A stretch of DNA of 64,000 bases, from contig NC_134680.1 of the NCBI RefSeq assembly GCF_024713945.1, positions 5,639,501 through 5,703,500 on the forward strand, written 5' to 3'. The notes beneath the pieces were generated by a model. The model worked only from the letters and a program-made list of their open reading frames with translations. It was not told where the DNA came from and ran no database searches. This document shows, piece after piece, positions 47,459-60,904 of the stretch; positions within the stretch are counted from its first letter, which is position 1; each line of letters opens with the position of its first letter. Source of the DNA: Dermatophagoides farinae (taxonomy: Eukaryota; Arthropoda; Arachnida; Sarcoptiformes; Pyroglyphidae). Made by a program: the position numbers and the translations under genes.

Positions 47459-50400
47459 GATATGGGTGAATTGTGGTGAAAATTTTGTCGTTTAAAACTT
47501 AATGAATGATGAAATATTTTCATTTATTTTTTTTTACAATCTAAATTCAAATGAAAAAGATAACAGAAAAAAAATTTTCAATCCATTCATGAAAAATGTG
47601 AATGTGAAGCAACATATAAATATAAATATATTTTAAGAAACAAATCAAATCAACAACAACAAAAAAAAAATATAACAAAACTAAACTAAATTGAATCAAC
47701 AAACAGGTATGTTTGTCCAATCTGACTATTTCATTACTATGATGAATTTTTCATTTGAAAAAACGTTATATTTATATTTATTTTTTTCTTTCTTCTAGTT
47801 TATACCTGTAGCCTGTATGTAGTATGAATTTATTCATATTTTTTTTTCTCGTAGATTATTACAACAACACCACCACCACTGTTGATGCTGATGATGTTGA
47901 TGATAACGATGATGAGAGAACCTTGAACAACAACAACAACAACAACAAGAAAAATACGATAGTTGCTGAATCTATAATAATAATAATAATTCAACAAGTG
48001 TCGAAAATATAAAAATTTTCATCCAAACAACATCATCATCATCAATCCATTCAAAGTAACCAAATCCATTTGTAATGAAGAAAAAAACACACACACACAC
48101 TACACTATAGTGTTATTTATTATGAAGATTATAATATACAAAATACAATTTATCTACAATTATTCAGCCAATATTAAGATGGCAACCATCGTCGTTTTTG
48201 AAAATATTAAGGTTTTCCAAATTGTTCATTCATATGACAATGAAGAAAATGAAAATGAAAGAAAAAAAATTAATCACATTTCAAAACACACTAAATTTAT
48301 ATATCAAATGATGATTTTGTTTTCACCATCATCGTGACAACATCGTGATCATGATGATGATGATGATGATGATGATTATGGTGGTGACCACTACCAGCCC
48401 AATGACGACAACTCAATTATCAATTATCTGATATCGGTGTCTTAATTACTGATGAATAATTTTCACCACCACCAAAAAAAAAAAAAAAAAATTGATGCAA
48501 AGATTATGAACACACACATCATACAAAAAAAAAGCTAACACCCCATATATCCTTTATTACCAGGTATTTATATTGCACAGATTTTTCAATTTTTTGTTTT
48601 TTTTCCATGTTCAAACACAAAAAACAGGTTATTTCATTGCTTATTCTTTGATGTGTTATCATTGATGATGATGATGATGATTGAATCTATCAAATCTTTT
48701 TTTTTTTGGTTGGAATTTTCTTATTTTTTTTTTTGAGAAAAAAAAATACACATTATTCATTAACACTAACGACGGAAAAAAACAATGATGAAAAAAATTT
48801 ATTGATTGATTGATTATTATGAAATTTTTTCATTGTACATGGAAACGATTGAATAGAATTTTATTTCATTTTATCAGATTCTCGATCATTCAGATGTAAG
48901 AATTTATTTATTTGTTATTTTTTTTCTTTTGAAAATTTTATTACATTACCAATTCAACTTTGTTTTTCCTTAGTTCATTCAAATGCTGATTTTTTTTTAT
49001 TGCACGTAATTTTTTCATTTCATCATCATCATCATAATCACAAAAATACATTGATTTTATAATATATATAAATTCTTATGCACAACAAGATTGCAGCACA
49101 TATATACACACACACAATAATTAATCAATTACCAATGAACAGATGATTGAATGGAAAACAAAATTGATGAATCAAATCACCATAATCATCTTTTTCTACG
49201 AAAAAAAAAATTCTTATTCATTCAAATTTCACTGGATTATATCATCATCATTGATTGTTTCGTTTGTATAGTTTGTCGTTGTTTCACGAAAAAAAAACAA
49301 CACAACACACACACACATATATGTTGAATATATCCAAGTTCAATGTCAATCAATCGATAAATATATTAGTGAAATTTTTTTTATTGTAAATAATGGTGGG
49401 GAAAAAAAATGTCCCGAAAATAACTGCCATTTTTTTTAGACACACACACACACACACACATCATCATCATCACACACTATCACACAAACAAAGTCAATTT
49501 TAAATAACTTGAAAAAAATATATATATCGAGCAAAAAGAAAAATAGGAAAAAATCCTTTTTTTTTTGCAAAATTGATGAATAAAACAAACAAACAAAACT
49601 ACTGTGAAATGAAAAATATCAAGAGATGGATGATATGTAGAAAGAGATAGATAGATAGATAGAAAGATAGATAAAATGTGAATGTGGACAACAATGATGA
49701 CAACAACAGCAGCAGAAAATAAGATATAAAGAGAAAGAGAGAAAGAGAAAGAGAGAAAAAAATTCATTGCCATCAGCATCAGTCTCTTTTCATATCGTTT
49801 GAATATCATTTTGATTTTGAAATTATGGCGGGCATTTTTTTTTTTTTTTTACTTTCTAAAATTTGATTTGTAATTTTTTTTGCCTATCTAAAAAAAAAAA
49901 TTTTCAAGAACAACCAATGTTGAAATTTGAGAGAAAATTTGATGCGAATGGGCACAAAACTTGTTGCTGTTGTCGTTTTGTGTGGATGGCTTGGATCGAT
50001 CCATTCATTCATCTATCAGACTTTTCTCTTTTCTTTAAATGATTTTTAAACGTTTTTTTTTTGTTTATTTGAATTTCGTATTTTTTTTTTATTTAAATTT
50101 TTTTTCTTCATTCATTCATTCATTTCCAAATTCGTTTTTTTTTGATCATCATCATCCATTTTTCTTTTAACGACTACTAGAATAAAACTCTTTTGTTTTC
50201 AGGATTTTTTTTGTTGGGGAGGGGGGCAACCATTGTTATGTGAGTGCAATCGAACCAATATTTTTATATCATCATCATCGACATTTTCCCTAATAGAGAA
50301 AGTGTGATGATTGTGTATGCAGAGAGAGAATCATTTGACAAAATAAGAAAAATCACAAGATATCGTCATTGATCACATAGGCATCAGTTATTCTAGAAAT

Positions 50401-51740
50401 TTTTTTTCGGTGTTTGAACATAAGGTATGCTGACCATTTATTTAGTAGGTATGATGACCATCGCTTGATGATGATGATGATGAATTATTGTGAATGGATT
50501 CGTTTGTTTTTGTTTTTCTTTTCATTTTTTTTAGAATGTTTTTTTTCCGTTGATTGATTTCAATTTTTCATTTTTGTTTTTTTCACAATTTTGATTGATC
50601 ATTTAATCTTTGTTGTTTTTTTTCAAAAACATTATGGGACCTATTTCTAAAAAAAAAAATTTCCGATGACAACGTTTGAATAAACAATTGATCGATCGAC
50701 CAATCGATTGATTGATCAATTTGCAATGAATAATTTTGTAATCAACACTCGATCATAAAGACAAAGAAAGAACACATCGTCAAAGTTAATCCGATTTAAT
50801 AAAAATAATGAAAAAAAAATTTCCTCGATTCATGATCAACAAATAGCAATGAATGAATGAATTAAAAAAAAACCCAGACTATTATCAATCATCAATCATC
50901 TCTTTTTGTTTCCATTCTTCTCGTTTCGTTTTGCGTTTCGGTTGTTTGTTATCGTTGTTGTTGTTGTTGTTTTTTTTTGGCTGAAAAACCAACAATTTGA
51001 AACGCAAAACAACATAAACACGATTGAATCTTGTTGTTGTTGTTGTTGTTGACTACTGTACATTTTTAATTATTGGTTGAAGAGAGAGAAAACTTACCAA
51101 CCAGAAAAGATAAAAATGGAAACATGGAAATTATTCATGAGAATAATAAAAATGGCAAAAAAAAAATAAAAAAAAAATTTATTGATTGATGATTGACATT
51201 TTTTTGCATAAACAATTACGTGCGCGCACAGATATATACACAAAGGAATGTGTACAAATGTGTCGAATTCAGGATGCATCATCATCATCATCATCGAATG
51301 ATTTATGATGATTTATTCGAAAAAAATAAATTCAATTCAATGATGATTAATTTTCAAGTTTTTTTTCTTCTGAATTCTTAAAAAAAAAAATTTTTTTTCT
51401 GTTTCACTTTCAGATTTACTGTCAACAGTTATTGTTGTTGTTGTTGTTGTTGTTATTGTTTTGAGTTTAACCCTTCTCTTTGCCCTTATCGTCCAGTCAT
51501 TTTAACGTGCAATTATAAAAATATCTGGAATACAAAACATGAATAAGTTGACCTTGAAAAAAAAATTTTTTTTGTTTGAATTTTTCATTTTTCTCATGTG
51601 TTCATTGTTTTTTTGTTGTTGTTGTTGTTGTTGTTGTCAAGTTTTTTTTAAACTTGAAAATTTGGGCAATTCAAAACAAAACAAAAAAATAATTGAAATC
51701 AACAAGAAAAAAAAACGAAAGATGATTACAGATGAATGAC

Positions 51741-51776
<36 letters not shown>

Positions 51777-52158
51777 AAAACGAACGAACGAACAAAACTG
51801 ATCATCATGATGATGATGATGACATAATGATCGGGATATTTGACTTTGACATTGATTTCTTTGTTCGTTTCACGAACAAAACGAAAATAATTTGTTTTTT
51901 TTGAGAGAGAGAGAAAGAAAATTGAGAAAAAAAATTGGATCAAATTCCAAAAAAAAAAATCGTTTTTTTTCCTTTCATTTATTCATTCGTAAATGGTGTG
52001 TAATAAATTGTTAAAATTTTTTTTTTTTTTTTTTGGTGGCAATGATGATCATCATGATGGCCAACATTTGGTTTCAATGGCTCAAATGATTTTGAAATTC
52101 AATGTTTTTTTTTTCGTTTCAATCCTTTTTTGTATTATGGGAATTTGTTCGTTGTTGA
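47459..52158. other. 4.7-kb gene-poor intergenic region
   Basis: AT-rich, with no supported protein-coding exon. It contains CA tracts (about 48089-48099 and 49441-49461), GATA repeats (49646-49670), a GA-rich purine tract (49729-49757), a 34-base poly-A run and CAACAA/TTG runs. A plus-strand donor (CAAACAG, GTATGT, about 47705) and acceptor (TTCTAG, about 47798) frame a short leader-like stretch before a 62-codon ORF at 47824-48012. I do not regard that ORF as a gene. Confidence 0.45.
51742..51775 (+). repeat. Poly-A run of 34 bases
   Basis: An uninterrupted run of 34 adenines, the longest homopolymer in the window. No target-site duplication or retroposed sequence is evident next to it, so it looks like a simple repeat. 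Confidence 0.9.
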
Positions 52159-55100
52159 TTATGTACGATCACCACAATTGGCTGTAAATAGATTCACTTG
52201 TGGTAATGATAATTTTAGATCTTGTATCTCAATTTTAATCACTTGATGTGACAATGATAATGAATTATTATTATTATTCTGATCAATCGATGATGATGAT
52301 GCATGCTGTGATTGATATTGATATTGATATTGTTGTTTTTGATGGCTATCATCTGTCATTTCGTCATGGCCATTTTGATGATATTGAGAAAATTTTCTCT
52401 TGTTCCCATCACCATCATCATCATCCTTGATATCGGCAGAATCGATGCATTCGTTATGGTTATCGATGATTCGATCAATGATATTGTCGTTACAATGAGA
52501 TTTGTTTGTCATTGTTGCAATCTAATATATATTGGAATTGTAAAAACAACAACAACAACAAAATGAGAATTTAAAATTCAATCAAAGAGTAAAAAAAAAA
52601 ACAAAAATTGAATCAACAAACATTGAGAACAATCATAGTGGTAAAATTATTGAATGGACGTTCAATTATCACATAGAATATGGCAGCCATTATAGATGTT
52701 TGTATGAAATCGATCAAAATGAATTCAAACTTGATGAACACCAAAAAAAAAATCAATCAATCAATCAATCATTTCAATGGAAAAAAACCCAAAACGGGGA
52801 AAAAAAATTACCAAAAGTTTATCCGTCATCACATAGGAATCACGTACTGTGAATAATCGATGTGCTAATGGAAGAAAATGTAGCAAATAAATACCGAATG
52901 TTAATCGTGATAGAAATTGAAATAAACGAATGGAGAAAATTTTTTCGATTATAACTAAAAAAAAAAATAGAAAGAAAAATTTAAATTTTTCAAAAAAAAC
53001 AAATGAAATCCATCACTTACTAGCTTGTCCAATACAAAGTTCATACAACATCCATGCAATCGATAAACAGCCAATTAATTTGCCAATAGAAAACCATAAT
53101 AATATTGATGTACGTGATGGTGCCACATTCATCGTATGCAATGTCATGAACCAATATATTGATATGATTAATCCTACAATGGCCATTATCCACAATGTTC
53201 GTTTTAGCCATAATTTTTCTACAATAATCTTTTTCCGATCATCATTATTGATTGATTGATTTGGATTCATTTGAATTTGTCGTTGTATAATTAAAAAACC
53301 AATTATGATGCCGAGAAAAAAACTAATCAAATATTGATTAATGCCCATATGATAGGCAACAAATGAATGTGTTAATTCTTCTAATGATGAAAATGATGGT
53401 CCATCCATATAGGTACGTTGACCAAATAAATGATCAGGTAATATGCTTGTATAGCAGCCGAATAAAACCATAAAAATATTCAAACCTAATCCAAATCTTT
53501 GATAATGATAAATGGCCAAAATAAACAATGGACCAATGATTTGTAATTGAAATAATGCCGATAAGAACCATGTAGGTGGATTACACTATATACAGTATAT
53601 TTATTGGTGAAAAAAAAATCCAATTTGATTATCTCAATTATATATTATCAATTCAAATGCAACCAACTAACCAATGCAAATTTTTGATCAAAATTAAATA
53701 CATTTTGATTACTACGTATACGATAATTGCTTAAATATGTAAAACTAGATAATAAACTATCCGATTCTTTACATGTATTGACCAACATTTTCATGCCCAT
53801 ATTCCATAATGGTCCATCACCACTAAGCGGTAATAGCCAAAATAATTGAACGATAAAAAACATTGGTATTGAATATTTCAACCAAAGACGTATGGTGAAT
53901 ACAATATAATTAAAACGACCACGATTGATGGCTAATTTTCGTAATAAACTATATGATAGTAATAGGCCACTATTACAACAACAACAAAAAATTAATTGTA
54001 AACAACAAGGTAATAATCAAAAAAAAAAAAAAAAAAACGAAATTTTACCTGATCAAAAACATTGTATCAATAATAAGTATATTACGGGCAAAAAAATAAC
54101 GATTATAATCATATGCTTTAGTTATGACTGAATTCAATATTCGTTTGAATGACATGAATGCCATAAATGGTGGAAACAAAAACATATGATCCACACATAC
54201 ATTGATGACCAGAAAAAGTCGTACAACATCTATACATTTAAATCGATCAATAGTTTTATGATGATGATGATGATGATTTTTTTGTTTTGTTGATTTTTTA
54301 TCATCATCATCATCATCATCATTATTTGTAGTCATCATTTGTTGTTTGATCATTGGATCATCATAACAATGAAAATCGAATAAAGCTTCAGTATTGGCTA
54401 TAATGGAAAAACATATGATCCATTTGAATAATTGAGATTTTGATAGTCGAAAGAATAATTTTTGAATTGGTGTAGAATCATTTGATTCAGTCATTGGTTG
54501 ACAACAGAAAGCAATACAACCGAAATGACATGCTGTACATATGAGATTTACAATAATGATGGTTGATAATATTATTCTATATATCGAATGGAATAGAATT
54601 GTAGAATTTTTTTTTCGTTTGTTTCAATAAAAATCCACTTACAATGCATAGAATTCATAATTATCATATGATTTTCGTGCATACGTTTGGCGATCATAAC
54701 AATCTGGTTCCAATTCAATTGGAAGTTTGAATACTGGATAAAAAACTGAAATGAAAATGAAATTTAAATTCAAATCAATATTCAATATGAATGGAATAAA
54801 AACATACTTTCATTCAATAATAATTCAAATTCATTTGATTGACATGCAGTTGGAAAACAAACACCGAGACGTAACCATGTACCATGTTGATTATTCAATT
54901 TTTCCACTACTTTACGCATTGTTAGATAATTATCTAGATTATATAATCGAAGAAAATTGATAAAATATTCAAAATGATGACGAACATATAATGTATCTAT
55001 TGATGGTTGATACATTGGATTGAATGTAGGCGGATATGGAATAATAATTTTTGCTAAACAATAACGGCCATAAATTGTATTCGAATGATCATCATCATTA

Positions 55101-55681
55101 TCATGATGATGATGTTCAATTTCTAAACATTCATCATATTCACCAAAATGTGAAAATGAACCTTCAGCAATGCCGGTAGGAAATTTTCCAAATGCATCCA
55201 AAACTATTTTATAATAATAAAAATCCATATTATAATCAATTGAATAAAAATGGAAAAGCTTACATTTTAATGCCCAAATTTGACGATCAAATACACCGGA
55301 TGAAATTTTAGCCAATGACCATAAACATTCATTGCTAATATTTGTATTGATAACAATATCGGCCAATATCATCATTTGTTGTTGATCAACTTCAAGATTG
55401 ATAATTTTTCCAACAATTTTCACTAAATGATCAACAATGGCCATTGTATCATTGAAACTATCAACATGTTTAACAATTGGTTCATTTTTATTCTGTTCAT
55501 AAAGATTATTCAGATAATGGAATACTTCAATTGAATGTGATTCATTACATTCACATATTGATTGATCATCATCATCATCATCATGATTATTTGTTTGATT
55601 ATAATCATTTACTGCTGTTGCTAACACAACAAAACATATGATGATGATGAAAAACAATTGATACGCAATTAAATTGGCCAT
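52159..55681 (-). CDS. NRF-6-like membrane acyltransferase, copy B
   Basis: Nine exons (55264-55681, 54808-55203, 54643-54745, 54049-54576, 53672-53969, 53021-53585, 52812-52954, 52622-52729, 52159-52521) sum to 2922 bp, 973 residues. The start is a signal peptide (MANLIAYQLFFIIIICF). The NRF domain has LDAFGKFPTGIAEGSF, GEYDECLEIEH, YGRYCLAK and GVCFPTAC. The acyltransferase-3 part has GDGPLWNMGMKM, CNPPTWFLSALFQLQIIGP and a last helix ending IIERPFNNF, as usual in the family. The final exon adds a 121-residue hydrophilic tail with Gln/Tyr and Asn/Ser runs; it is joined in phase 0 at a GTTTGT donor. If that donor is skipped the protein stops 3 codons later (52613). Seven intron positions and phases match copy A, so the two are an old tandem duplication. 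Confidence 0.88.
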
Positions 55682-56056
55682 TAATCATCAAAAAAAAAAA
55701 AAAAAATTAATTAATTGTCACAAATCATAAATCACACCACATCAATGATGTATTTCTAATTTACTTTTAGAAAAAAAAATTAAATTATTCGAAGGAAACC
55801 AAATAAAAAAAACATCCGAAAAATGATCGATTATAATTAATTTAAATAAAATCATCAGATGAACATCGAATGAATAGAATGAATGAAAAAAAAATTGGTT
55901 AAAATCGATAAAACTGAAAAAACAACCCGGAAAAGGAATGCAACAACAAATTTATTCAATCCAAATTTTTATTTATCATCATCATCATAATAATAATATA
56001 GGCATGCATACAAATACATTATTCGAATATGTATATTTTATATAGTTTTAAAATAT
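55682..56056. other. Intergenic spacer
   Basis: AT-rich with A-runs. It holds the promoter of NRF-6-like copy B and the 3' flank of the next minus-strand gene; no coding sequence was seen. Confidence 0.4.
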
Positions 56057-59000
56057 TCAAACTGGATTATTCAAAATTCGATGTACCATTTTAGAAATAT
56101 GTTCACATATTATAGCATTTGAATTACGATTCTGACAACGGCGACATAAAATCTGTGGTATATTATCATTTTCATTATAAAATGATTTGACCATATCATT
56201 TTTCAATTGTTTCGATGCTGATGATTGCGTTTGTCGTGGTACTAGCGATGATGGTGGTGGTGGTGATGATGATGTCGTTGATGAATCTTGTCGTCGTCGA
56301 CATTGATCATGATGATTATCATTATGATGATCATTATATATCAACGATGATGATGATGATGATAAGATTCGATTTCCATCATTATTTGATTCGGTTCGAA
56401 TCTCTGGCAGTCGTGATGATGATAATGAAGGTTGAATTGAGGATGTAACAATTGGATCATCATTAGTTGCAACAGAAGAAGTGGTAGTGGTAGTAATAGT
56501 ACTAGTATTGGCATTAAATCCATTTGCCGATTTTCGAATCAATTCAATGAAATCATCACGAACACGATTTCTTAACGTCAACCACACAGATTCATTTTTC
56601 CAATCACCCTTTTCAGTTAAAAGACGCGAAATTTTACGTTCAAATTTTCGTAATAATCGACGATGATTTCGTTGATGTTGTCGTTGAATTTTTGATTGTT
56701 TTAATGTTTGCTCATCAATGTTAACCATCGAATCGATTTGAACCGTTTGATTCGGATGATGACCATTAATCGTACCAGATATTTTATCGGTTTGATGTAA
56801 CGTTTCTTCTAATTTCAATTTTTCATCATCATTATCAATGAAATCATCCGGCAAATCGACACATTCACCATCATCATCAAACACTTTTTCCAAAGAATTA
56901 TTAAAATTAAGATTACCCGATTGTATATCGACGACCAATTGTTCCCATGAATAATTTGGATTATCCGTATTCATAAGGTGTTGAATAATTTCAACAGGTA
57001 AAACAAAAGATCCTTCTTCCGGATCAAACATACAAGTTTCAAGCAATTTTTGTTGTTGATCATAAGCAGAGCATTCATTGTCGTTGGAGGATTTTTTCAT
57101 ACAATTCACTTGTTTATCAACGTCATTCATTTGATTTCCATCACTATCATCGGTTTGTTGATTTTTCTTATTACGAGATTTTTGTTTTGCAGCCATTTTT
57201 TTCACTACAATGAAAACAATTTTAAAGAGTTTATTATTTATCCTGATATTCGGCTTAATATTATACCTTGTTCGATAATCATAGATTGAATAAACAAATT
57301 GGCTGGACCATCTTTATCGCGATCACCATCCTGAACATTGACATTATCATCATGATTTGATGAGCCATTTGTTTGATTCGATATTTTCTTTTTCGATCCT
57401 ATATAAGACAATTAATGATAAATTTGTCAATTTTAATTTTGAAATTTCAAAATAAAACTTGCCTTTCTTACGTGAATGACGATTTGTAATTTTATTTTTC
57501 GTTACCGTAGATTGTTGATTTTGAATAACAGTCGTTGTTGATGTTGCTGTTGTTGATATCGGTGGTAATGGTGACGATGTTGGCGGTGGTGGATGACAAT
57601 CATTCATATGTAAATTTAATTCAAGCATTGATTCAAATCGAACAGGTTCAATACATAGTTGACATTCAATACTTTTATCTTTACGAATTTTCAAACTTTT
57701 AGCTAATGCTGTGTCCAGACGTAATTTTTTTCCATCACCATTATTATCATCAAGAACATTTGTCGTTGCCATTGCTTCAATTACATATTTATAATACATT
57801 TGAAAAACAAACTCATCAAGTAATTCACGATTAACCGGTACATCTGATGATGACAATTTGGTAGCCGATTTTGACGATCTTTTCGATCGTTCTTTTGTTC
57901 GTAATTCATTTGAATCATTTGATGACGGTTGTAGATTATCATTATGATTATGATCATCAACATCAGCATCAGCATTAGTATTACTACTACTACTATTTTC
58001 CATTGTTGAATAAATGAATGAACAACAATCTTTAAGTACATCGGTATTCATTGTTTCCAATGTAAATGTTTTTGAATCTTCAATTAAATGATCAATAAAT
58101 TTAAATCGTATCTGTTCATCTTTATCTAATTCGGCTAATATTGATTTTGTTTTCATTATTTGATCACATTCAATCATTTTTATTGAAAAATGATGATATG
58201 GTAATATTGGTTGATGATTACGAAATTTATAATATTCCTCTGTATAAAAATAAATAAACAAATAATTAAGATGTGTAAAAATTAACCAAAAAAAAAAAAA
58301 AAAAATCAATCAAACATTACCAATTAAACATTTCATTTCAACATATTCTTTTGTTAATAAATGTTCAATACAAAGATCTAATTCTTGACGATATGATTCA
58401 ATCAATTGTTGTTCATAACCGGAACGTTCTACCAATAATGTTTCACGTATATCACGAAAAAATTGCCGTAACAAATAAAGATCAAGATAGATTTGTAAAC
58501 AAAATTGTAGTACTTTATATGCATGTTTACGTGAACGAGCTGCTAAATTATTCATAATTATTCGTTTACGAATTTTTCTTTTATTAATTCGTTCTTCATC
58601 ATTTTCATCATCTAATTGTCCTGATGATGTCAATACTAATGATTCATCGATTAGATCATCATCATCATCTTCGTCAACATTGGATTGACCATCACCGTCG
58701 TCGTCGTCATCATCACCATCATCATCATCATCATCATCCATAGCAAGCCATTCTTGAAAACGTTCAACAATCATTGATTGTCGCTGTCGTATAGATTCTA
58801 ATGAATCATTTGTTATTGTTGATGATGATTGTGATGATGATATTAATAATGGATCAGATAACATTGGTTCCAAATGTTGTTCATATAATTCATAGAATTG
58901 TATCAAATCTGAATGTAATTCAAATGTTAACATTGATAAACGTTCTACTAATGATAAATTATATTTATAATTATAATTATCAGCATCATCATTATCATTA

Positions 59001-59332
59001 TTATTCCGATGTTGTTCATTATTATCATCATCATTGATCATATCAAGTTTTATGTTATAATTTTCCATTGACATAATATTATTATCATCGATAATGTTAT
59101 TATGATGATCATTCAAATTTTTCCGCTGCTTTTGTTGTTGTTGTTGTTGTTCATTCGATGAATGTTCCTTAATCATAGATTTATTGTTATCATTTTTAAC
59201 AATAATTTCATTTTTTCCCGTTGTTGTTTTCGTTGTTGTTGATTTTGTTTTATTTCGTCGTTTTCGACGATTATTGTGATGATTTTTTCCACTATTTGCA
59301 TTCATGATTGTTATCATTTTTTTGTTTATCAA
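56057..59332 (-). CDS. Large protein with two Cys/His zinc-binding-like motifs, function unknown
   Basis: Exons 58321-59332, 57472-58239 (or to 57463), 57267-57398 and 56057-57204 give ~1019 residues in frame. The N-terminal ~110 residues are basic and Asn/Gln-rich. An ordered helical part follows: LSLVERLSMLTFELHSDLIQ, then after an acidic insert AARSRKHAYKVLQFCLQIYL and LCIEHLLTKEYVEMKC, running across intron 1 into exon 2. A C2H2-like finger (C-X2-C-X14-H-X4-H, from CQLCIEPVRF) lies at ~residue 545. A second Cys/His cluster (CRRCQNRNSNAIICEH) lies near the C-terminus. Between them, SKIQRQHQRNHRRLLRKFER is a basic helix. Fingers plus acidic and basic tracts suggest a nuclear or RNA-linked role, which is inference. 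I could not match it to a named family. Confidence 0.65.
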
Positions 59333-59908
59333 TGTTTAATAAGATTCTATCAAACCACAAAGCATTCTTCACAACAATTTTACAAAACAAACAAAAAATT
59401 CCTAACAAAAACAAAAATCGAATCAAATTAAAGAATTTATTAAGAATTCACACCAATAACACGAACAAAAACAAATGATGATGATGATGATGATGATGAT
59501 GACCATTAGCAGCACCAACCAAAAAAATACCGGATATTCTCGATTTCTTTGTAGATGATGTTTAACATACACACACACACACACAATTTACATATCATTG
59601 GAACAAAGTTAATACATCATGCTCGCATCATTTTGTAATATGAGAAATTGACCGTATTTTTGATGAAATATGAGGTAGTGGAATTGCAATATGATCAAAT
59701 TCCATACCACTACTATTTTTTTTTTTTTTAATCATGTACAGATTTAATGATGCGGCAACGCCGATTCTGTAATGCCATCTTTTATCAAAGATTTGAATTT
59801 TATTTTAATAGGAATTTTTTTTATTTTAATTCTTTGATGATGATCCGATTTATTTTATTATTATTTCAATTTCTTTTTATTACTAATTCTTGTTCTTGTT
59901 TTCTTCCA
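59333..59908. other. Intergenic spacer
   Basis: It contains a GAT repeat (about 59476-59501), a CA tract (about 59570-59584) and AT-rich DNA. No coding sequence is supported. Confidence 0.4.
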
Positions 59909-60298
59909 CTATTTTCGTCGTACAGATTGTTGAATTTTTGCCAAATATAATGATATTGAACGTATTCTTGCATTAATCATTGCCATATGCATTGGATCGG
60001 TATTATCATTTTGATTCTGATGATGATGATTACTTTTATTATTATTTGATACATTCGTGTTCGATTCCATCATCAAAATGTTTTTCACATTTTTATCGTT
60101 TGATTTAGAATCGATAATATTAGGATCTACTAATTTAGCTTTGGATATTAATGATGATGATGATGATGATGATGATTGTTCATTGTTAATCGATAATGAT
60201 GGTGATTGAGATTCATCATCTATGGATTCAGTAATCGAACGACGACGACGACCACGACGACGATGACAACAACAAATCGAATGTGGACAGAATCTCAT
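59909..60298 (-). CDS. Hypothetical basic/Ser-rich small protein
   Basis: I do not recognise this. It is an ORF of 129 codons starting with MRFCPHSICCCHRRRGRRRR, preceded by an in-frame stop; an acceptor-like TATAATAG lies just before the ATG. A Ser run and Asn/His-rich middle follow, then a helical end (INARIRSISLYLAKIQQSVR). The Cys/Arg-rich start and helical end look more coding-like than random, but there is no upstream exon, signal peptide or family match. It may be the last exon of a gene whose first exon I missed. Confidence 0.35.
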   Translation of the reverse strand: MRFCPHSICCCHRRRGRRRRSITESIDDESQSPSLSINNEQSSSSSSSSLISKAKLVDPNIIDSKSNDKNVKNILMMESNTNVSNNNKSNHHHQNQNDNTDPMHMAMINARIRSISLYLAKIQQSVRRK

Positions 60299-60339
60299 TG
60301 TGGCTATTATAACCGGTTAGAATGGTAAATACAATCAAA

Positions 60340-60379
60340 ATGGCTGCTGCAATTATTATCATATAATAGCAGCAGCCAT
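60340..60379. repeat. Near-perfect 17-bp stem hairpin
   Basis: The left arm at 60340-60356 and the right arm at 60363-60379 are inverted complements with one mismatch, around a 6-base loop. The outer part of the stem is GC-rich (ATGGCTGCTGC with GCAGCAGCCAT). It lies between two minus-strand ORFs. Confidence 0.75.
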
Positions 60380-60529
60380 ATATTGAGCTTTTCGAATCGA
60401 ATATTTTCACAATTCGAATGGAATTTATTATCCAAAAAAAAAAAAAAAAAAATTTTTCAATAAACAAATAAGTAAAACAAAAAAATAATAATAATAATCT
60501 TATTAAGATTCTATTGTTGACAATAATCA

Positions 60530-60904
60530 TCAATGATTTGGTTGTTGATTTTTACCAACATCGATTGTTAATCGAATTAAATCAATCATCAATTGTAAAT
60601 CACCACGATTACTTAGACCAGATGTAAGTACTAATGTTTTGATTTTATTACCAATAGAAATTATTGTTGAATCAGTACTGGATTGTCTTGCTTGTCGAAT
60701 CATTTCTTCCACAATTTCCATAAGTACTACTTCGGTTTTATCGATTTCAATGTCGGCTATTTTGATTTTTTGTTGGAAAAAAAATGAAAACAAATCAAAC
60801 AAAACAACAAGAACAAATTAATTCATACCGGAAACGATCGTTGTCATGATCACCACCATCGACATCGACAACAACAACAACAATGAAGCGGTAATGAATT
60901 TCAT
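60530..60904 (-). CDS. Small secreted helical protein, family member 1
   Basis: Exon 1 (60829-60904) encodes a signal peptide starting MKFITASLLLLLSM. Exon 2 (60530-60756) joins in phase 1 (donor GTATGA, acceptor AAATAG). The total is 100 residues. The mature chain is one compact helical unit with no cysteine: ADIEIDKTEVVLMEIVEEMI, then SIGNKIKTLVLTSGLS and LQLMIDLIRLTIDVGK. Spacing of hydrophobic residues resembles the two neighbouring small secreted genes. A TATA box lies 89 bp before the ATG. Secreted; role unknown. Confidence 0.65.

Noticed and set aside
47824-48012. 62-codon plus-strand ORF after a donor/acceptor pair
   Set aside because: It is too short and low-complexity, with no conserved feature; the splice sites could be chance.
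49440-49810. Possible satellite or transposon end with GATA, CA and GA tracts
   Set aside because: Only short simple repeats of different units; no terminal inverted repeats, target duplication or coding sequence.
51671-51943. Poly-A run as the tail of a retroposed sequence
   Set aside because: No gene-like sequence precedes it and no flanking duplication was found; it reads as a homopolymer slippage tract.
60228-60533. 101-codon minus-strand ORF with a hydrophobic stretch between the secreted genes
   Set aside because: It spans the hairpin and a poly-T stretch; the hydrophobic residues come from AT-rich DNA, and no splice join to the downstream ORF preserves frame.
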